Assembly: GCF_005405585.1 (NCBI RefSeq) | Contig: NZ_BJEQ01000011.1 | Coordinates: 91,988 to 155,987 of the forward strand | Reading direction: 5' to 3' | DNA: 64,000 nt | DNA from: Agarivorans sp. Toyoura001 | GTDB taxonomy: Bacteria > Pseudomonadota > Gammaproteobacteria > Enterobacterales > Celerinatantimonadaceae | In this document: positions 42,202 to 51,945 of the stretch, piece by piece | How positions within the stretch are numbered: position 1 is the first letter of the stretch | Layout of the letters: every line of letters starts with the position of its first letter | The notes under the pieces: generated by a model | What the model saw: the letters and a program-made list of their open reading frames with translations, nothing else | Told to the model about the DNA's origin: nothing | Database searches by the model: none | Position numbers and translations under genes: made by a program

Positions 42202-43728
42202 ATGAATCATCTTCAAGTTGAGCGCTTACCCGCTCCTAAAATGGTCACTGGCGGTGGCGCCGCTAGCTCACCATTAGCGGCTTTAAGTCCCGACCAAATG
42301 ACTCAGTATGCTGAGCAGTATGCATATAAGAAAGCCACCAATAGCAGTGCTAAAACACTGAGCTTGGCCTTAAGTGCCGGCGTATTCATTGGCTTAGCTT
42401 TCGTATTCTATATCACGGTAACTACCGGCTCATCGGGTGTTGGCTGGGGTATTAGCCGCTTGTTAGGCGGCTTGGCGTTCAGCATGGGCTTAGTGATGTT
42501 AGTGGTATGTGGAGGAGAGCTATTCACAAGTAGTGTGCTGTCTATTATCCCTAGAGCCAGTGGCAAGCTAGATACCCGCGCCATGGTTGCCAACTGGGGC
42601 AAAGTGTACCTCGGTAATTTTGTTGGCGCGCTATTGTTAGTGCTAGTGGTAAGCGGCGCCAAGTTGTACCAGCTAGACCACGGCCAATGGGGCTTAAACG
42701 CTTTATCTATCGCTAATCACAAGTTGGAACATGGCTTCATGCAAGCCTTATTACTAGGCATGCTGTGTAACTTGTTGGTGTGTTTAGCGGTTTGGATGAC
42801 CTTTAGCGCTACTACCAGCGCAGCTAAAGCCGCATTGGTTATTCTACCTGTCGCCATGTTTGTGAGTACCGGCTTCGAGCACGTAGTGGCTAACATGTTT
42901 ATGGTGCCTTTAGGTATTGCCATTAAGAGCTGGGCAGAACCTGAATTTTGGGCGCAAATCGGTACGCAAGCTAGCGCTTATGAACACTTAAACTGGGCAA
43001 CCTTTGCCTGGAAAAACTTACTGCCGGTCACTATCGGCAACATCATTGGCGGCGCAATTATTGTTGGTCTTGGTTACTGGTCGGTTTATAGCCGTAGTAA
43101 CCCAAACAAACCAACGTCAACTGCCGCAACATTTACTATTTTACCAAATCAAACTTCTGGTCCTGTTGGAGAACCTACTATGCAAAATCTTAAAACTATG
43201 ACTGTCGCTGACATTATGTCGCCTGCCGATAATGCTCTTAGCCCTGACATGACCATTGCAAGTGCCTGTGATGCTTTATTAGCGCAAGAAGCGCCTGGTG
43301 CAGTGGTTGTAAACGAGAGTAACGAACTACAAGGTTTTATTTCTGAGTTAGAAATCTTACGCAAACTATGGCTAGAAGATTACCGCAAACCAAGCACAAC
43401 AACTGTAGCAAGCATTATGCAAAAGGATATTATGACCGTGGCACCTAATCACAACTTATTGAAACTAGCTGAGTACATGAGTGTTGATGTAGCCCAGGTA
43501 TACCCAGTGTCTGATTCTGGCGTTTTGTTAAGCTCTACTCACCAACCGCTTGAAGAGCGCTTACGTAACAGCAGTGTTTACCGCCCTAAAGTATTCCCAG
43601 TGGTAGAAAATGGTAAGTTAGTCGGTGTGGTTACGCGTCACCAAGTGCTTAAAGCATTACGCCCTGCGCTGGGTGCTCCAGTAAAGCTAAATGCTACTGA
43701 AGAACACATTGCTGAGTCAGTAGCTTAA
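42202..43728 (+). CDS. Formate/nitrite transporter (FNT) fused to a CBS-domain pair
   Basis: FNT pentameric channels conduct formate, nitrite or hydrosulfide. Residues about 40-300 form the FNT domain with six helices (VCGGELFTSSVLSI, GNFVGALLLV, FEHVVANMF, LLPVTIGNIIGG are all family motifs). After a linker (about 300-328) there are two CBS motifs at about 335-395 and 398-490, each holding nucleotide-type ligands in other proteins. Typical FocA/NirC proteins end near 280 residues and lack CBS. An in-frame ATG at 43180, with GGAG 8 nt upstream, would make the CBS part alone. The last 4 nt overlap the convergent TPR gene. Confidence 0.9.
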   Translation: MNHLQVERLPAPKMVTGGGAASSPLAALSPDQMTQYAEQYAYKKATNSSAKTLSLALSAGVFIGLAFVFYITVTTGSSGVGWGISRLLGGLAFSMGLVMLVVCGGELFTSSVLSIIPRASGKLDTRAMVANWGKVYLGNFVGALLLVLVVSGAKLYQLDHGQWGLNALSIANHKLEHGFMQALLLGMLCNLLVCLAVWMTFSATTSAAKAALVILPVAMFVSTGFEHVVANMFMVPLGIAIKSWAEPEFWAQIGTQASAYEHLNWATFAWKNLLPVTIGNIIGGAIIVGLGYWSVYSRSNPNKPTSTAATFTILPNQTSGPVGEPTMQNLKTMTVADIMSPADNALSPDMTIASACDALLAQEAPGAVVVNESNELQGFISELEILRKLWLEDYRKPSTTTVASIMQKDIMTVAPNHNLLKLAEYMSVDVAQVYPVSDSGVLLSSTHQPLEERLRNSSVYRPKVFPVVENGKLVGVVTRHQVLKALRPALGAPVKLNATEEHIAESVA

Positions 43729-44921
43729 TGTAGTTGGCGCTGCTCAATGTAGCGTAAAGCATGTTGGCTCGAAGAGGCGGTATCTGAAAAGGTAGCCGCC
43801 TTTTTTAGTACTTGCTTGGCAACCTCTAACTGATTTAACTCAATATACAACAAACCTTGGGCCAAATAGTTTTGTGCTTGGCTCGCATCATGGTATTGGT
43901 TAGCGTGTTGATAACTGCTGATACTCGCCGCCAATTGCCCAAGCTGGGCTTGGCTAAAAGCCAGTAGTTGGTAGTTTGTGCCAGACGCTTGCCGCTGGTT
44001 AAGCTGGTTTAAACAGGGTTCGGCTAAGGAGTATTCCTTTGCTTGTAACCAAAGTGTGCACAAGCGGGACTGCTGTTGAAGGGTATTTGCTAGCTGTTTT
44101 TGTTGCAGAGCAGTGTTTAACAAGCGCGCTGCTTGGTAGGGGGCGCCTTGCTGAGTGAGCAATTGAATTAACATGGTAAACTGCGAAGGCTGAACAAATA
44201 GTCCTTTATTGTAGGCTTGCTGTAAATAGGCGAGAGCGGAGTTGGCTTGTTGATTATGCAGGTACAAAGACGCGAGTTGGGTCCAGGCATCTATATTTTT
44301 TTGATCTAGCTTCAATACTTGTAACTGGCCTTCAATGGCCTTTGGCCAATGTTGTTGCTGGCTATGCAATGCTACGCTAAGTTCCCACCAACTTAAGAGC
44401 GGGCTTGATTGCCGTTGTAGTGCTTGCTCAATACTGTGGCTTGCTTCTGGCCAAAGGCTTAAATTAGCTTGGGCGCTCGCCAGCCAATAGTACGACTCTG
44501 CAGTAACTTCGCTAGCGGCTTGCTGGTTTTGCCAAGAACTTATTGAATCAATGGCCTTTGCCCATTGCTGTAGCTGCAATTGCAGTTGCGCAATGCTGTA
44601 CAAGCCCTGTTGTTGCTGAGGTTCAGGCAGTTTCTTGAGTTGATAGGATTCAAGTAAATAGTTAAGCGAGGCCGAATATTGCTGTTGCTCTATGGCTGCT
44701 TGCGCTTGGTATTGCAAAGAAACCGCCAAGGCATACTGGCGCTGCTGTTGCTGGTATTGCTGACTAAGTTGCTGCAGGTGAGACGCTGCTTGTGGTAACT
44801 CTCCCTGTTGGATTAAAGCTTGCCCTGCTTTAAGCTGCCTTGCCTCACTTTCACTTAAACCTTGGGCTGCAAGGTTAAATGCTATCAATAAAGCTAATAG
44901 TGCCCATAAGGTATTAATCAT
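43725..44921 (-). CDS. TPR protein of the TonB2 operon
   Basis: Periplasmic tetratricopeptide protein, 398 residues, signal peptide at about 1-19. Repeated helices fill the chain (for example ALAVSLQYQAQAAIEQQQYS, AWTQLASLYLHNQQANSALAYLQQAY). It is the last gene of the TonB2 operon in Vibrio-type clusters and presumably scaffolds the complex. Its start overlaps the tonB stop (ATGA). Gln-rich throughout, like the rest of the operon. Confidence 0.85.
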   Translation of the reverse strand: MINTLWALLALLIAFNLAAQGLSESEARQLKAGQALIQQGELPQAASHLQQLSQQYQQQQRQYALAVSLQYQAQAAIEQQQYSASLNYLLESYQLKKLPEPQQQQGLYSIAQLQLQLQQWAKAIDSISSWQNQQAASEVTAESYYWLASAQANLSLWPEASHSIEQALQRQSSPLLSWWELSVALHSQQQHWPKAIEGQLQVLKLDQKNIDAWTQLASLYLHNQQANSALAYLQQAYNKGLFVQPSQFTMLIQLLTQQGAPYQAARLLNTALQQKQLANTLQQQSRLCTLWLQAKEYSLAEPCLNQLNQRQASGTNYQLLAFSQAQLGQLAASISSYQHANQYHDASQAQNYLAQGLLYIELNQLEVAKQVLKKAATFSDTASSSQHALRYIEQRQLH

Positions 44922-45601
44922 TGCTTAAGCTTAAACTCGATTACCTGCCGACTAACAAAGCCTGGGTTATTGCCTTGTGCTCTCACTGGAAAGCGCCACT
45001 GGGCAATGGTGCGTATTGCGGCCTGTTCAAAAAAGCCTTGAGGCTCTGCATGAATCACTTTAATGCTGTTAGCGACAACGTTGCCGTGGTGATCAACCGT
45101 GAATTCTAGCTCAACCTCTCCTTCTATCCCGCGCCGTTGAGCCGACATTGGATATTCAGGACGATGTCGATAACTGGCTTGAATAGACAGATCTAGCTGA
45201 GGACCTTGGCCTAAACCTGCTGAACTAACACTAGTTTGGCTGCTAGAGGTATCAGTAATTATATGCGGTAAGCTTAAACTGAGTGGAGTTAGCGACGGCT
45301 GTAAAAGCTTAGATATTGAAGGTGTTGAGCTTGTATCAATAATATTGTTATCGCTTTGGCTTGCTCCAGCATCAAGCGGGGTTTGCAAGTCTTGGGGCGC
45401 TAATAAAGGCGGTGGTTCTGGCAATAAACGCTGTCTATGTTGTGGTTCACTAGTCTGTCGCAGGCTAAACAGTTGTAAATTACTAATATTGGGGGCTGAG
45501 GGAGGAGAGGCTTGGTTAAACCCTGATACTTCCGCCAGTAGAATAAACAAACTAGCAGCTAATACTGTGCCAGTAGGAAGCGCGAGCAGAATTCGCCACA
45601 T
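44918..45601 (-). CDS. tonB2: TonB family energy transducer (TonB2 type)
   Basis: Links the proton motive force to outer-membrane receptors. 227 residues: an inner-membrane anchor (about 5-25), a short Pro/Ser/Gln-rich spacer, and a TonB C-terminal domain starting RPEYPMSAQRRGIEGEVELEFTV near 150 and ending near 225. The spacer is short compared with E. coli TonB (239 in all, longer Pro stretch), as usual for TonB2. Located between exbD and TPR genes, with 1-nt and 4-nt overlaps. Confidence 0.92.
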   Translation of the reverse strand: MWRILLALPTGTVLAASLFILLAEVSGFNQASPPSAPNISNLQLFSLRQTSEPQHRQRLLPEPPPLLAPQDLQTPLDAGASQSDNNIIDTSSTPSISKLLQPSLTPLSLSLPHIITDTSSSQTSVSSAGLGQGPQLDLSIQASYRHRPEYPMSAQRRGIEGEVELEFTVDHHGNVVANSIKVIHAEPQGFFEQAAIRTIAQWRFPVRAQGNNPGFVSRQVIEFKLKQ

Positions 45602-46011
45602 TAAGGCTGGCTCGCTTGAGCGGCTAGGCTATAAGGCACTTTAGCTAAGCGGAGTTGATCGAGAACGGCCACCAGCTGGCCAGTACTTGACTGCTGATCG
45701 GCTTGAACCAACACCGCTAGTTGTGGTTGTTGTTGCTTAAGTTGTATTAGCTTGGCTTTAATTAAGCGTACATCGCTAGCTTGACCGTTTAACAGCACAC
45801 TGCCATCGGCGGAAAGGCTAAGTAGAACCGCGTTATTACTCGTTTGCTCGGCACTTTGTGCCACCGGTGTTGTTACGTCAATACTGCTGGGGCTAACAAA
45901 GCTGCTGGTAACAATAAAGAAAATCAGCATGATAAAAACGATATCTAACATCGGCGTTAGATTTATCTCCGCCTCTTCTTCTGGGCGATTAAGCAAATCA
46001 CGTCGCTTCAT
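45601..46011 (-). CDS. exbD2: ExbD family biopolymer transport protein
   Basis: Proton-channel subunit of the TonB motor. 136 residues, one helix (about 20-40) with the essential Asp in INLTPMLDIVFIMLIFF (D23 region), and a periplasmic domain thereafter. Start ATG 46011 immediately follows the exbB stop. Confidence 0.94.
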   Translation of the reverse strand: MKRRDLLNRPEEEAEINLTPMLDIVFIMLIFFIVTSSFVSPSSIDVTTPVAQSAEQTSNNAVLLSLSADGSVLLNGQASDVRLIKAKLIQLKQQQPQLAVLVQADQQSSTGQLVAVLDQLRLAKVPYSLAAQASQP

Positions 46012-46012
46012 A

Positions 46013-46561
46013 TTAGCTGTTTCCTTTCGCTAAATGCTGCGGACGTTGTTGCAGAAAAAGTTTGCTGCGGCTACTCCAACGTTTCAAATAAGTAAAATTG
46101 ATAACAGCAATTAAGGCAATGCTCATCCCCGCCATCGTAGGCAGTGTAGCTCGAGCAATGCCTGCTGACATTAACTTGGGATCACTGCTGCCGGCTAAAG
46201 CCATGGTATCAAACACGTGAATCATCCCGGTTACAGTGCCTAGCAAACCAATCAGTGGACATAGGCCAACTAAGCTTTCAATTAAGCTAAGGTGTTGGTT
46301 TAACTTCAATTCCATATCGCAACGTAGGCTTAGCCAGTAGGCTGCTTGGAGATGTTTAGCTGACTGCTGTTGCGTAAGCCGGCGCTGGTAGTTAATCAAT
46401 AACTGGGGATAGGAAACAAAACGAAACCAATAGCGCTCTAGTAGTAAGCTGCTTAACAAAGCGGTAATCACCAGCAGCAGCACTAATACCCAGCCACCTG
46501 AATACAGTAGTTGACCCAAAGTGAGCCAAGCCTGCTGCCAGCTTTGGCTTAGGGCATTCAC
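46013..46561 (-). CDS. exbB2: ExbB/TolQ/MotA family proton channel
   Basis: Second motor subunit, 182 residues, three membrane helices. The conserved GLLGTVTGMIHVFDTMA and GIARATLPTMAGMSIALIAVI motifs are present. ExbB2-type proteins are shorter than E. coli ExbB (244). Its start overlaps the preceding gene by 4 nt. Confidence 0.93.
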   Translation of the reverse strand: MNALSQSWQQAWLTLGQLLYSGGWVLVLLLVITALLSSLLLERYWFRFVSYPQLLINYQRRLTQQQSAKHLQAAYWLSLRCDMELKLNQHLSLIESLVGLCPLIGLLGTVTGMIHVFDTMALAGSSDPKLMSAGIARATLPTMAGMSIALIAVINFTYLKRWSSRSKLFLQQRPQHLAKGNS

Positions 46562-47871
46562 GCTTTGGCCTCTGGTTTACTGGCGGATTGGTATTGTTGG
46601 TCGGCCAGCATTGCTAAGCTTTTTTGTTGCAGCAGTTGCAGTAAAACTCTACTGCGAGAGCTCATTAAGCTTGAGCAAAATAGCAGTGGTATTGCAGCGA
46701 CCAAGCCAAGTACAGTGGTAACTAAGGCTTGAGAAATGCCCGAAGCCAGCAATTTAGGGTCGCCATTGCCAAATAAGCTGATGCTTTGAAAAGTCGCTAT
46801 CATACCGATAACTGTGCCAAGCAACCCTAGCAGAGGCGCAATACCAGCAAACAACTTCACTAAGCTTTGGCCGCGCTCCAACTGGGGGAGTTCATTCAAA
46901 ATAGCTTCATCAACCCGCAGTTCTAGCTCTTCTAGTGATTGATGAGCATGTTGAGCTGATAACAATACTCTCCCCAATGGATTGGAGTCAGACGGTGTTG
47001 AAGCCTTAAGTTGCTGGCGCACGGCGCGCTCTATATGCAGCAAGCGAGCGATGCGATATAAGGCCACCACTAAACCAAGTACTGCCACAAAGATGATAAC
47101 AATAGCGACAGCACCACCTTGCTGAACACGTTGTTTCAGCGAGGGCTCAAGATCAAGTAGGCTTAAAAGCTGGCCTCGAGAAGGGTCTATGAGTAAACGT
47201 GTTTGTTGGCCCTTAAAAAAAGCCTCTGCAGCGCTGGTTTGATTTGGTTGAGTGGCATATAGCTGAAGTAGCTGGTTAGCGGGTAACCATTCTACATACT
47301 CGCCTTGTTCGCTAATAATATTGAAGCTACCTATTCGCATTAACGGCAAGGTTTGGCGGTCACCTTGCTTATCTATTACTTTCGCATCAAAAAAACTGAT
47401 AGTTGAAGATTGCTGTAAATTATTGAGCAAGGCGGCGGCTAAATTTTGAATGTTAGTGGCGCTAGGCAGAGCCGCTTGTTCGGCAAAGGCTAATTGAGTT
47501 GCCGATTCTGGGTACTGAGCGCTGAGAATAGAGCTAGCAATGGTTTGCTGGCTTTCTTGTGCTTTCAGTTTTACTACCTCTAGCACTTGCCCTAACTGTC
47601 CACTGCGCTGTTGTAGTTGCTGGTATTGTTTAGCTAGCGCTTGTTCGTTGTCGCTAAACTGTTGCTTGAGTTCTTGTTGCTGATTTTGGGCATTAGTTAG
47701 AGCTTGTTGTTGCTGCTTCAAAGCATCTTGCTGCAGTTGCAGTGCATCAATAAAGCCTTGCTCGCGCTGCTGATTGCTTGGCTGTGCTTGATCAATTGTG
47801 TTTAATTCACTTGCCCAGCTCAGGTTGCTGACAAGGCAAGCGCTAAAACACAAATACTTAAGGATTTGCAT
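46558..47871 (-). CDS. ttpC: TtpC-like ExbB/TolQ/MotA protein with periplasmic coiled coil
   Basis: 437 residues: signal peptide to about 20, long Gln-rich coiled coil (about 25-105), an unfamiliar periplasmic domain to about 260, helix near 262-280, and a MotA/TolQ/ExbB domain with GLLGTVIGMIATFQSIS near 350 and GISQALVTTVLGLVAAIPLLF near 385. This is the arrangement of TtpC, required for TonB2 function in Vibrio. Its start overlaps DUF3450's end by 14 nt. Confidence 0.88.
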   Translation of the reverse strand: MQILKYLCFSACLVSNLSWASELNTIDQAQPSNQQREQGFIDALQLQQDALKQQQQALTNAQNQQQELKQQFSDNEQALAKQYQQLQQRSGQLGQVLEVVKLKAQESQQTIASSILSAQYPESATQLAFAEQAALPSATNIQNLAAALLNNLQQSSTISFFDAKVIDKQGDRQTLPLMRIGSFNIISEQGEYVEWLPANQLLQLYATQPNQTSAAEAFFKGQQTRLLIDPSRGQLLSLLDLEPSLKQRVQQGGAVAIVIIFVAVLGLVVALYRIARLLHIERAVRQQLKASTPSDSNPLGRVLLSAQHAHQSLEELELRVDEAILNELPQLERGQSLVKLFAGIAPLLGLLGTVIGMIATFQSISLFGNGDPKLLASGISQALVTTVLGLVAAIPLLFCSSLMSSRSRVLLQLLQQKSLAMLADQQYQSASKPEAKA

Positions 47872-48607
47872 TGGTCGCTCCTTGCTTAAGCTGATTTAAC
47901 GGCAAGCTTAATAAGCGTGGGGCTTGCTGTTGCCAAGCGATGGCCAAGGCGTCACCCAATGCTAAATTGTCGGCTTGGTTAAGGGCTTGCCATTGTTTCT
48001 GCTTAGGGTCCCAAAGTGCTGAGGTGTGGCCGTTCAAGGTTTGGTAATACCAAGCGGTGCGGCCTAAGCGAAAGTAATTAACCTGTTGTTCGGCTAAAGG
48101 CCCTTGGTAAGCGGCAATGCTTTCACCGTATTCCATTTCAATTTGATAGGCTTCGAGCACTTGGCGATACTTCTCTGCCAAACTGACATCGGCGCGATCT
48201 AACAGTAATTCGAGGCGGGCAATGCTTTGCAGGCGTTGCTGTTGTAAAAAAGGTAAGTCTTGAGTAATGAAAAGCTTAAGTTCTTGCAACATGGAGTGAA
48301 CCAGCGGCAGTGCTTGTTGCTCGGTGTCATCTAAAGAGGCTATATCTTGCTGTAGCTGGCTGAGCTCTTGCTGCTGTTGCGCCACCATAGCACCAAGATG
48401 TTGATTGTATTGCTCAACTAAGGCGAGTTGCTGCTTAACCCCTCGGGTTTGTTGGCTAGCTTGTTGGCGCTTAGCATCAAGATCATCAATACGCTGCTGA
48501 GATTGCTGGTTAAGCGCTTGACGTTGAAGTTGTTGTTCGATGCTTTGATTGGCATTGGTGCTAAGGCTAATTAGCGCCAATATTGTCAAAAGTAAGTAAC
48601 GCCGCAT
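47858..48607 (-). CDS. DUF3450 family periplasmic protein
   Basis: First gene of the TonB2 operon, 249 residues. Signal peptide ends near NANQ (about 20); a coiled coil (about 25-85) is followed by an alpha/beta part with YRQVLEAYQIEMEYGESIAAYQG and VNYFRLGRTAWYYQTL, the DUF3450 signature. Always found with ttpC-exbB-exbD-tonB in marine gammaproteobacteria. No Fur box is visible in front. Confidence 0.9.
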   Translation of the reverse strand: MRRYLLLTILALISLSTNANQSIEQQLQRQALNQQSQQRIDDLDAKRQQASQQTRGVKQQLALVEQYNQHLGAMVAQQQQELSQLQQDIASLDDTEQQALPLVHSMLQELKLFITQDLPFLQQQRLQSIARLELLLDRADVSLAEKYRQVLEAYQIEMEYGESIAAYQGPLAEQQVNYFRLGRTAWYYQTLNGHTSALWDPKQKQWQALNQADNLALGDALAIAWQQQAPRLLSLPLNQLKQGATNANP

Positions 48608-48904
48608 TATGTAGAAGCTTCCTGATGCTGATGAAACACTAAGCTAAGCGGCATACTTATTACATTAAGAGTAGCCGTTTATCACTGGGTGGTGCTGCCT
48701 AGCTTATTTTAACTAAGGCTTATTATAAGGCAAAAGCAAAATAGCAAAGTGAATTCGTTGCATGATTAAGTACTTAAGTTTTAAGTGTGTTTAAGCGCTT
48801 AAAGATTGTTAGGTGATTTATTACTGTTTTTACAAAATTAAGCTCATAAGCCAGTGAATATGATGTAAAATCGCCGCTTGTTTTTTTAAAGTTCTGGCTC
48901 AAGG
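48608..48904. other. 297-bp intergenic region between the TonB2 operon and the GGDEF-EAL gene
   Basis: Divergent promoters must lie here. I see AT-rich DNA, a loose palindrome AAGTACTTAAGTTTTAAGTGTGTTT near 48770 and AAGCGCTT near 48795, but no site good enough to name; in particular no Fur box (GATAATNATTATC) despite the iron-uptake role of the operon. Confidence 0.5.
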
Positions 48905-51349
48905 ATGAATAGGCGGATCTCTTTACGTTACATATTGTTTGTTATTTGCATGTCTGCTGCACTGCTGCCTGCTCTAATGGTTAGCTCGTGGCTGAAGCAT
49001 CAAGTACAACAAAACGAAACCGCCTTGGTGCAAGATAAACATCTTTTGATTGCCCGAAACTTAAGCACCGCGTTATCGCGTTATGCGGCTGATACCTCGG
49101 CCATTTTTAACAGCGTAAACCAACAAATTTCGCATCACGGCTTCCACTCCGAACTTAGACCTTTATTAAAAAGCATCAATATTTATGCCCTATTTGAATG
49201 GCAGATAGGCCGTGGTCAGCGCTTTTACTTCTCTGAGCAAGATATCACGCCGTTTGAAACTATTCCTGCGCAAATCCAGGTGGCCATGGAGTTGGCTAGA
49301 GTATACAAAGACCAAGCATTTTACAGCGGTGTTGTTATAGAAGGGGTAACCAAGCCCACTCTATTTCTAACCACTTATCAGGGGCAAGACCGCTATTTGT
49401 TGGCGGCGCTAACAACCGATTACCTGCTAGAAAGCCAGTCTGAAGTGCGCTTTGGTGACCAAGGACATGTTGCTTTATTTGATCAGTTTGGCCGAGTGCT
49501 GGCTCATCCTAATCAACAATGGGCAACCCGGGCTAAAGATTTATCTGGGCTGGACCCTATTGTGCAAATGCGTGACCAACCTTTTGGGGTCAGTCAGTTT
49601 TATTCACCGGCTTTGCAGGCCGATATGATCGCCGGTTACTCAAGAGTAGAGGGACCAGGTTGGGGCGTGATTGTTCCACAGCCCATTGCTGAGTTGCAAT
49701 CTCAATCAATGCGCTTACAAGAGTACGCCTTTTTGGTGAGCATATTGTGTGTGATGGTAGTAGGGGTGATTACTTGGTATTTGTCTTGCGTTATCGTGCG
49801 ACCAATCAGCCAAGTAGTAGAGGCTGCTCAAGGGATCTCTCATGGTGAAATGGGCAAGTTTATCACACCGAAACGGCGCTTTGTTTCTATTGAAATGGAC
49901 AGCTTGGTTGGGCAGTTCAATGCCATGGCTGGCGAGGTTTATACTAGTAGAACCCTACTCGAACAGCGCGTTAAGCAGCGCACCGCTGCGCTAAGCAAAG
50001 AAGTAGCTGTGCGTAAAAAAGCGGAAGAACAAGTATGGCAACAAGCCAACTTTGACCCACTCACCGGTTTACCTAATCGGAGAATGTTAAACCGCTTGCT
50101 TAGTGACGCCTTGGCGACTCGCCTTGCTGAAGAGCGCGTGTGTTTAATGCTATTGGATTTAGACCAATTTAAAGGCATTAACGACACGCTTGGCCATGAC
50201 ATGGGTGATATGTTGTTACAAATTGCCGCCCAGCGTATTCAGCATTGTATTTTGCAAGGCGAACATGTTGCCCGTTTGGGAGGCGATGAGTTTATTATCT
50301 TGCTGAGTGAAAACGAAGAAGGCTCGCGGGTCGCCGAGTTAGGCGACGCAGTGCTTAAAACCTTAAGTACACCATTTCAACTGGGCATAGAGCGGGTTTA
50401 CATTTCTACTAGTATTGGGGTGGCGTTTGCCCCGCAAGACGGCGACAAAATAGATGATCTACTAAAACATGCAGACCAAGCTATGTATGTTGCCAAGCAG
50501 CAGGGGAGAAATCGACTCAGTTACTTTACTGCGTCCTTGCAAGAACAAGCTCAGGTGCGTCGTTTGTTGGCGAACGATTTACGTCAAGCCGTCGCCAAAA
50601 AACAGCTATGTGTGCATTACCAACCGATTGTGGATTTAGCCTCTGGCGAAATGATTAAAGCAGAAGTGCTGGTGCGTTGGAATCACCCTACTCAAGGCTG
50701 GATTAGCCCGCATGACTTTATTCATGTTGCCGAAGAAACAGGTGTGATTGTAGAAATTGGTAACTGGGTATTCAGCAGCGCTGTAGCGCAACTTAAACAC
50801 TGGAAAGAACAAGGCCTACGACCTATTCAGCTCAGTATTAATACCTCTCCAAAACAATATTATGAAGCCGAGTGTGATGTGAATCATTGGTTGAGCCAGT
50901 TGGCTGAGGCGGGCTTATCAAGCGCAGATGTGGTGATGGAGATCACCGAAGGACTGCTGATGGAAAACAGCCCTGTGGTAAACGCAAAACTTTTAGCGTT
51001 TAGTGAAGCCGGGGTAGAAGTGGCGCTTGATGATTTTGGTACTGGTTATTCATCGCTAGCTTATTTGCAGAAATTTGACATTGAATACCTAAAAATTGAC
51101 CGTATGTTTATTCACAATCTGGCTGAAGATGGTGATGATTTGATTGTGTGTAAGGCGATTATTGTGATGGCTCATAAGTTGGGTATTCAGGTAATTGCTG
51201 AAGGCATTGAGTCTGAACATCAAGCCCGTTTGCTGCGCGAAGCAGGCTGTGATTTTGCTCAGGGCTATTGGTTTGCCAAGCCTTTAGCTAAAGATGACTT
51301 TGAAGCATTGCTGAACGGCGAGGCGATGTTGTTACCTCATAATGCCTGA
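48905..51349 (+). CDS. Membrane GGDEF-EAL protein with dCache-HAMP sensor
   Basis: Potentially bifunctional c-di-GMP enzyme of 814 residues. Two helices (about 10-28 and 280-300) flank a periplasmic dCACHE-type sensor; then HAMP (about 300-355), GGDEF (RLGGDEF at about 456-462, intact, no RxxD inhibition site before it) and EAL (from about 560). The EAL motif itself is EVL (KAEVLVRW near 583-590), a tolerated variant; DDFGTGYSSL, KIDRMFI, VIAEGIE and QGYWFAKP are all conserved, so phosphodiesterase activity is likely. No partner gene. Confidence 0.9.
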   Translation: MNRRISLRYILFVICMSAALLPALMVSSWLKHQVQQNETALVQDKHLLIARNLSTALSRYAADTSAIFNSVNQQISHHGFHSELRPLLKSINIYALFEWQIGRGQRFYFSEQDITPFETIPAQIQVAMELARVYKDQAFYSGVVIEGVTKPTLFLTTYQGQDRYLLAALTTDYLLESQSEVRFGDQGHVALFDQFGRVLAHPNQQWATRAKDLSGLDPIVQMRDQPFGVSQFYSPALQADMIAGYSRVEGPGWGVIVPQPIAELQSQSMRLQEYAFLVSILCVMVVGVITWYLSCVIVRPISQVVEAAQGISHGEMGKFITPKRRFVSIEMDSLVGQFNAMAGEVYTSRTLLEQRVKQRTAALSKEVAVRKKAEEQVWQQANFDPLTGLPNRRMLNRLLSDALATRLAEERVCLMLLDLDQFKGINDTLGHDMGDMLLQIAAQRIQHCILQGEHVARLGGDEFIILLSENEEGSRVAELGDAVLKTLSTPFQLGIERVYISTSIGVAFAPQDGDKIDDLLKHADQAMYVAKQQGRNRLSYFTASLQEQAQVRRLLANDLRQAVAKKQLCVHYQPIVDLASGEMIKAEVLVRWNHPTQGWISPHDFIHVAEETGVIVEIGNWVFSSAVAQLKHWKEQGLRPIQLSINTSPKQYYEAECDVNHWLSQLAEAGLSSADVVMEITEGLLMENSPVVNAKLLAFSEAGVEVALDDFGTGYSSLAYLQKFDIEYLKIDRMFIHNLAEDGDDLIVCKAIIVMAHKLGIQVIAEGIESEHQARLLREAGCDFAQGYWFAKPLAKDDFEALLNGEAMLLPHNA

Positions 51350-51414
51350 GCCAGTTAATAAGCTGGCTTGAGTTTGTTACACTAAATCTTCATTCATTTT
51401 GGTAATCTGCAGTT

Positions 51415-51828
51415 ATGCTCGAAATCTCTAATAGTGTTAGCCTTGCCGACTGGGAAATCGAACTCACTGCTATTCGTGCTCAGGGCGCGGGTGGCCAAAA
51501 TGTTAATAAAGTGTCCAGTGCGGTGCACTTACGCTTTGATATTAAGCGTTCCAGCCTTCCTGCTTTTTATAAAGAACGCTTACTTAAACTCAACGACCAA
51601 CGCATCAGTAAAGACGGCGTTTTAGTGCTTAAAGCGCAAAGCCACCGTACTCAAGAACGTAATAAAGAAGACGCATTGCAGCGGCTAAAAGAGCTAATTG
51701 TTAGTGCTGCGGTGGTACAAAAAAGCCGCCGAGCGACTAAAGCTACATATGGCTCTCAGCGTAGACGTATGGATAAGAAAACCCAACGCGGCCAAACCAA
51801 ACAATTACGCAACAAAATTAGCTATTAG
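51415..51828 (+). CDS. arfB: Alternative ribosome-rescue factor / peptidyl-tRNA hydrolase ArfB
   Basis: Releases peptides from ribosomes stalled on non-stop mRNA. 137 residues with the release-factor GGQ motif in RAQGAGGQNVNKVSSAVHLRFDI (about 21-43) and the basic C-terminal tail (RRATKATYGSQRRRMDKKTQRGQTK...) that enters the mRNA channel. Stands alone after a possible hairpin at 51349-51368 (AGCCAG/CTGGCT). Confidence 0.95.
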   Translation: MLEISNSVSLADWEIELTAIRAQGAGGQNVNKVSSAVHLRFDIKRSSLPAFYKERLLKLNDQRISKDGVLVLKAQSHRTQERNKEDALQRLKELIVSAAVVQKSRRATKATYGSQRRRMDKKTQRGQTKQLRNKISY

Positions 51829-51945
51829 TGACCTTGCTCGGAAAACACTAGGAAACACATTATCTAAGGCTATTTAGGGCTGACTAAGCGGTTTCTTATG
51901 TGTAACGTTGAAGGCACTTATTAGCCGAAAACTAAGGAAGTAGTT

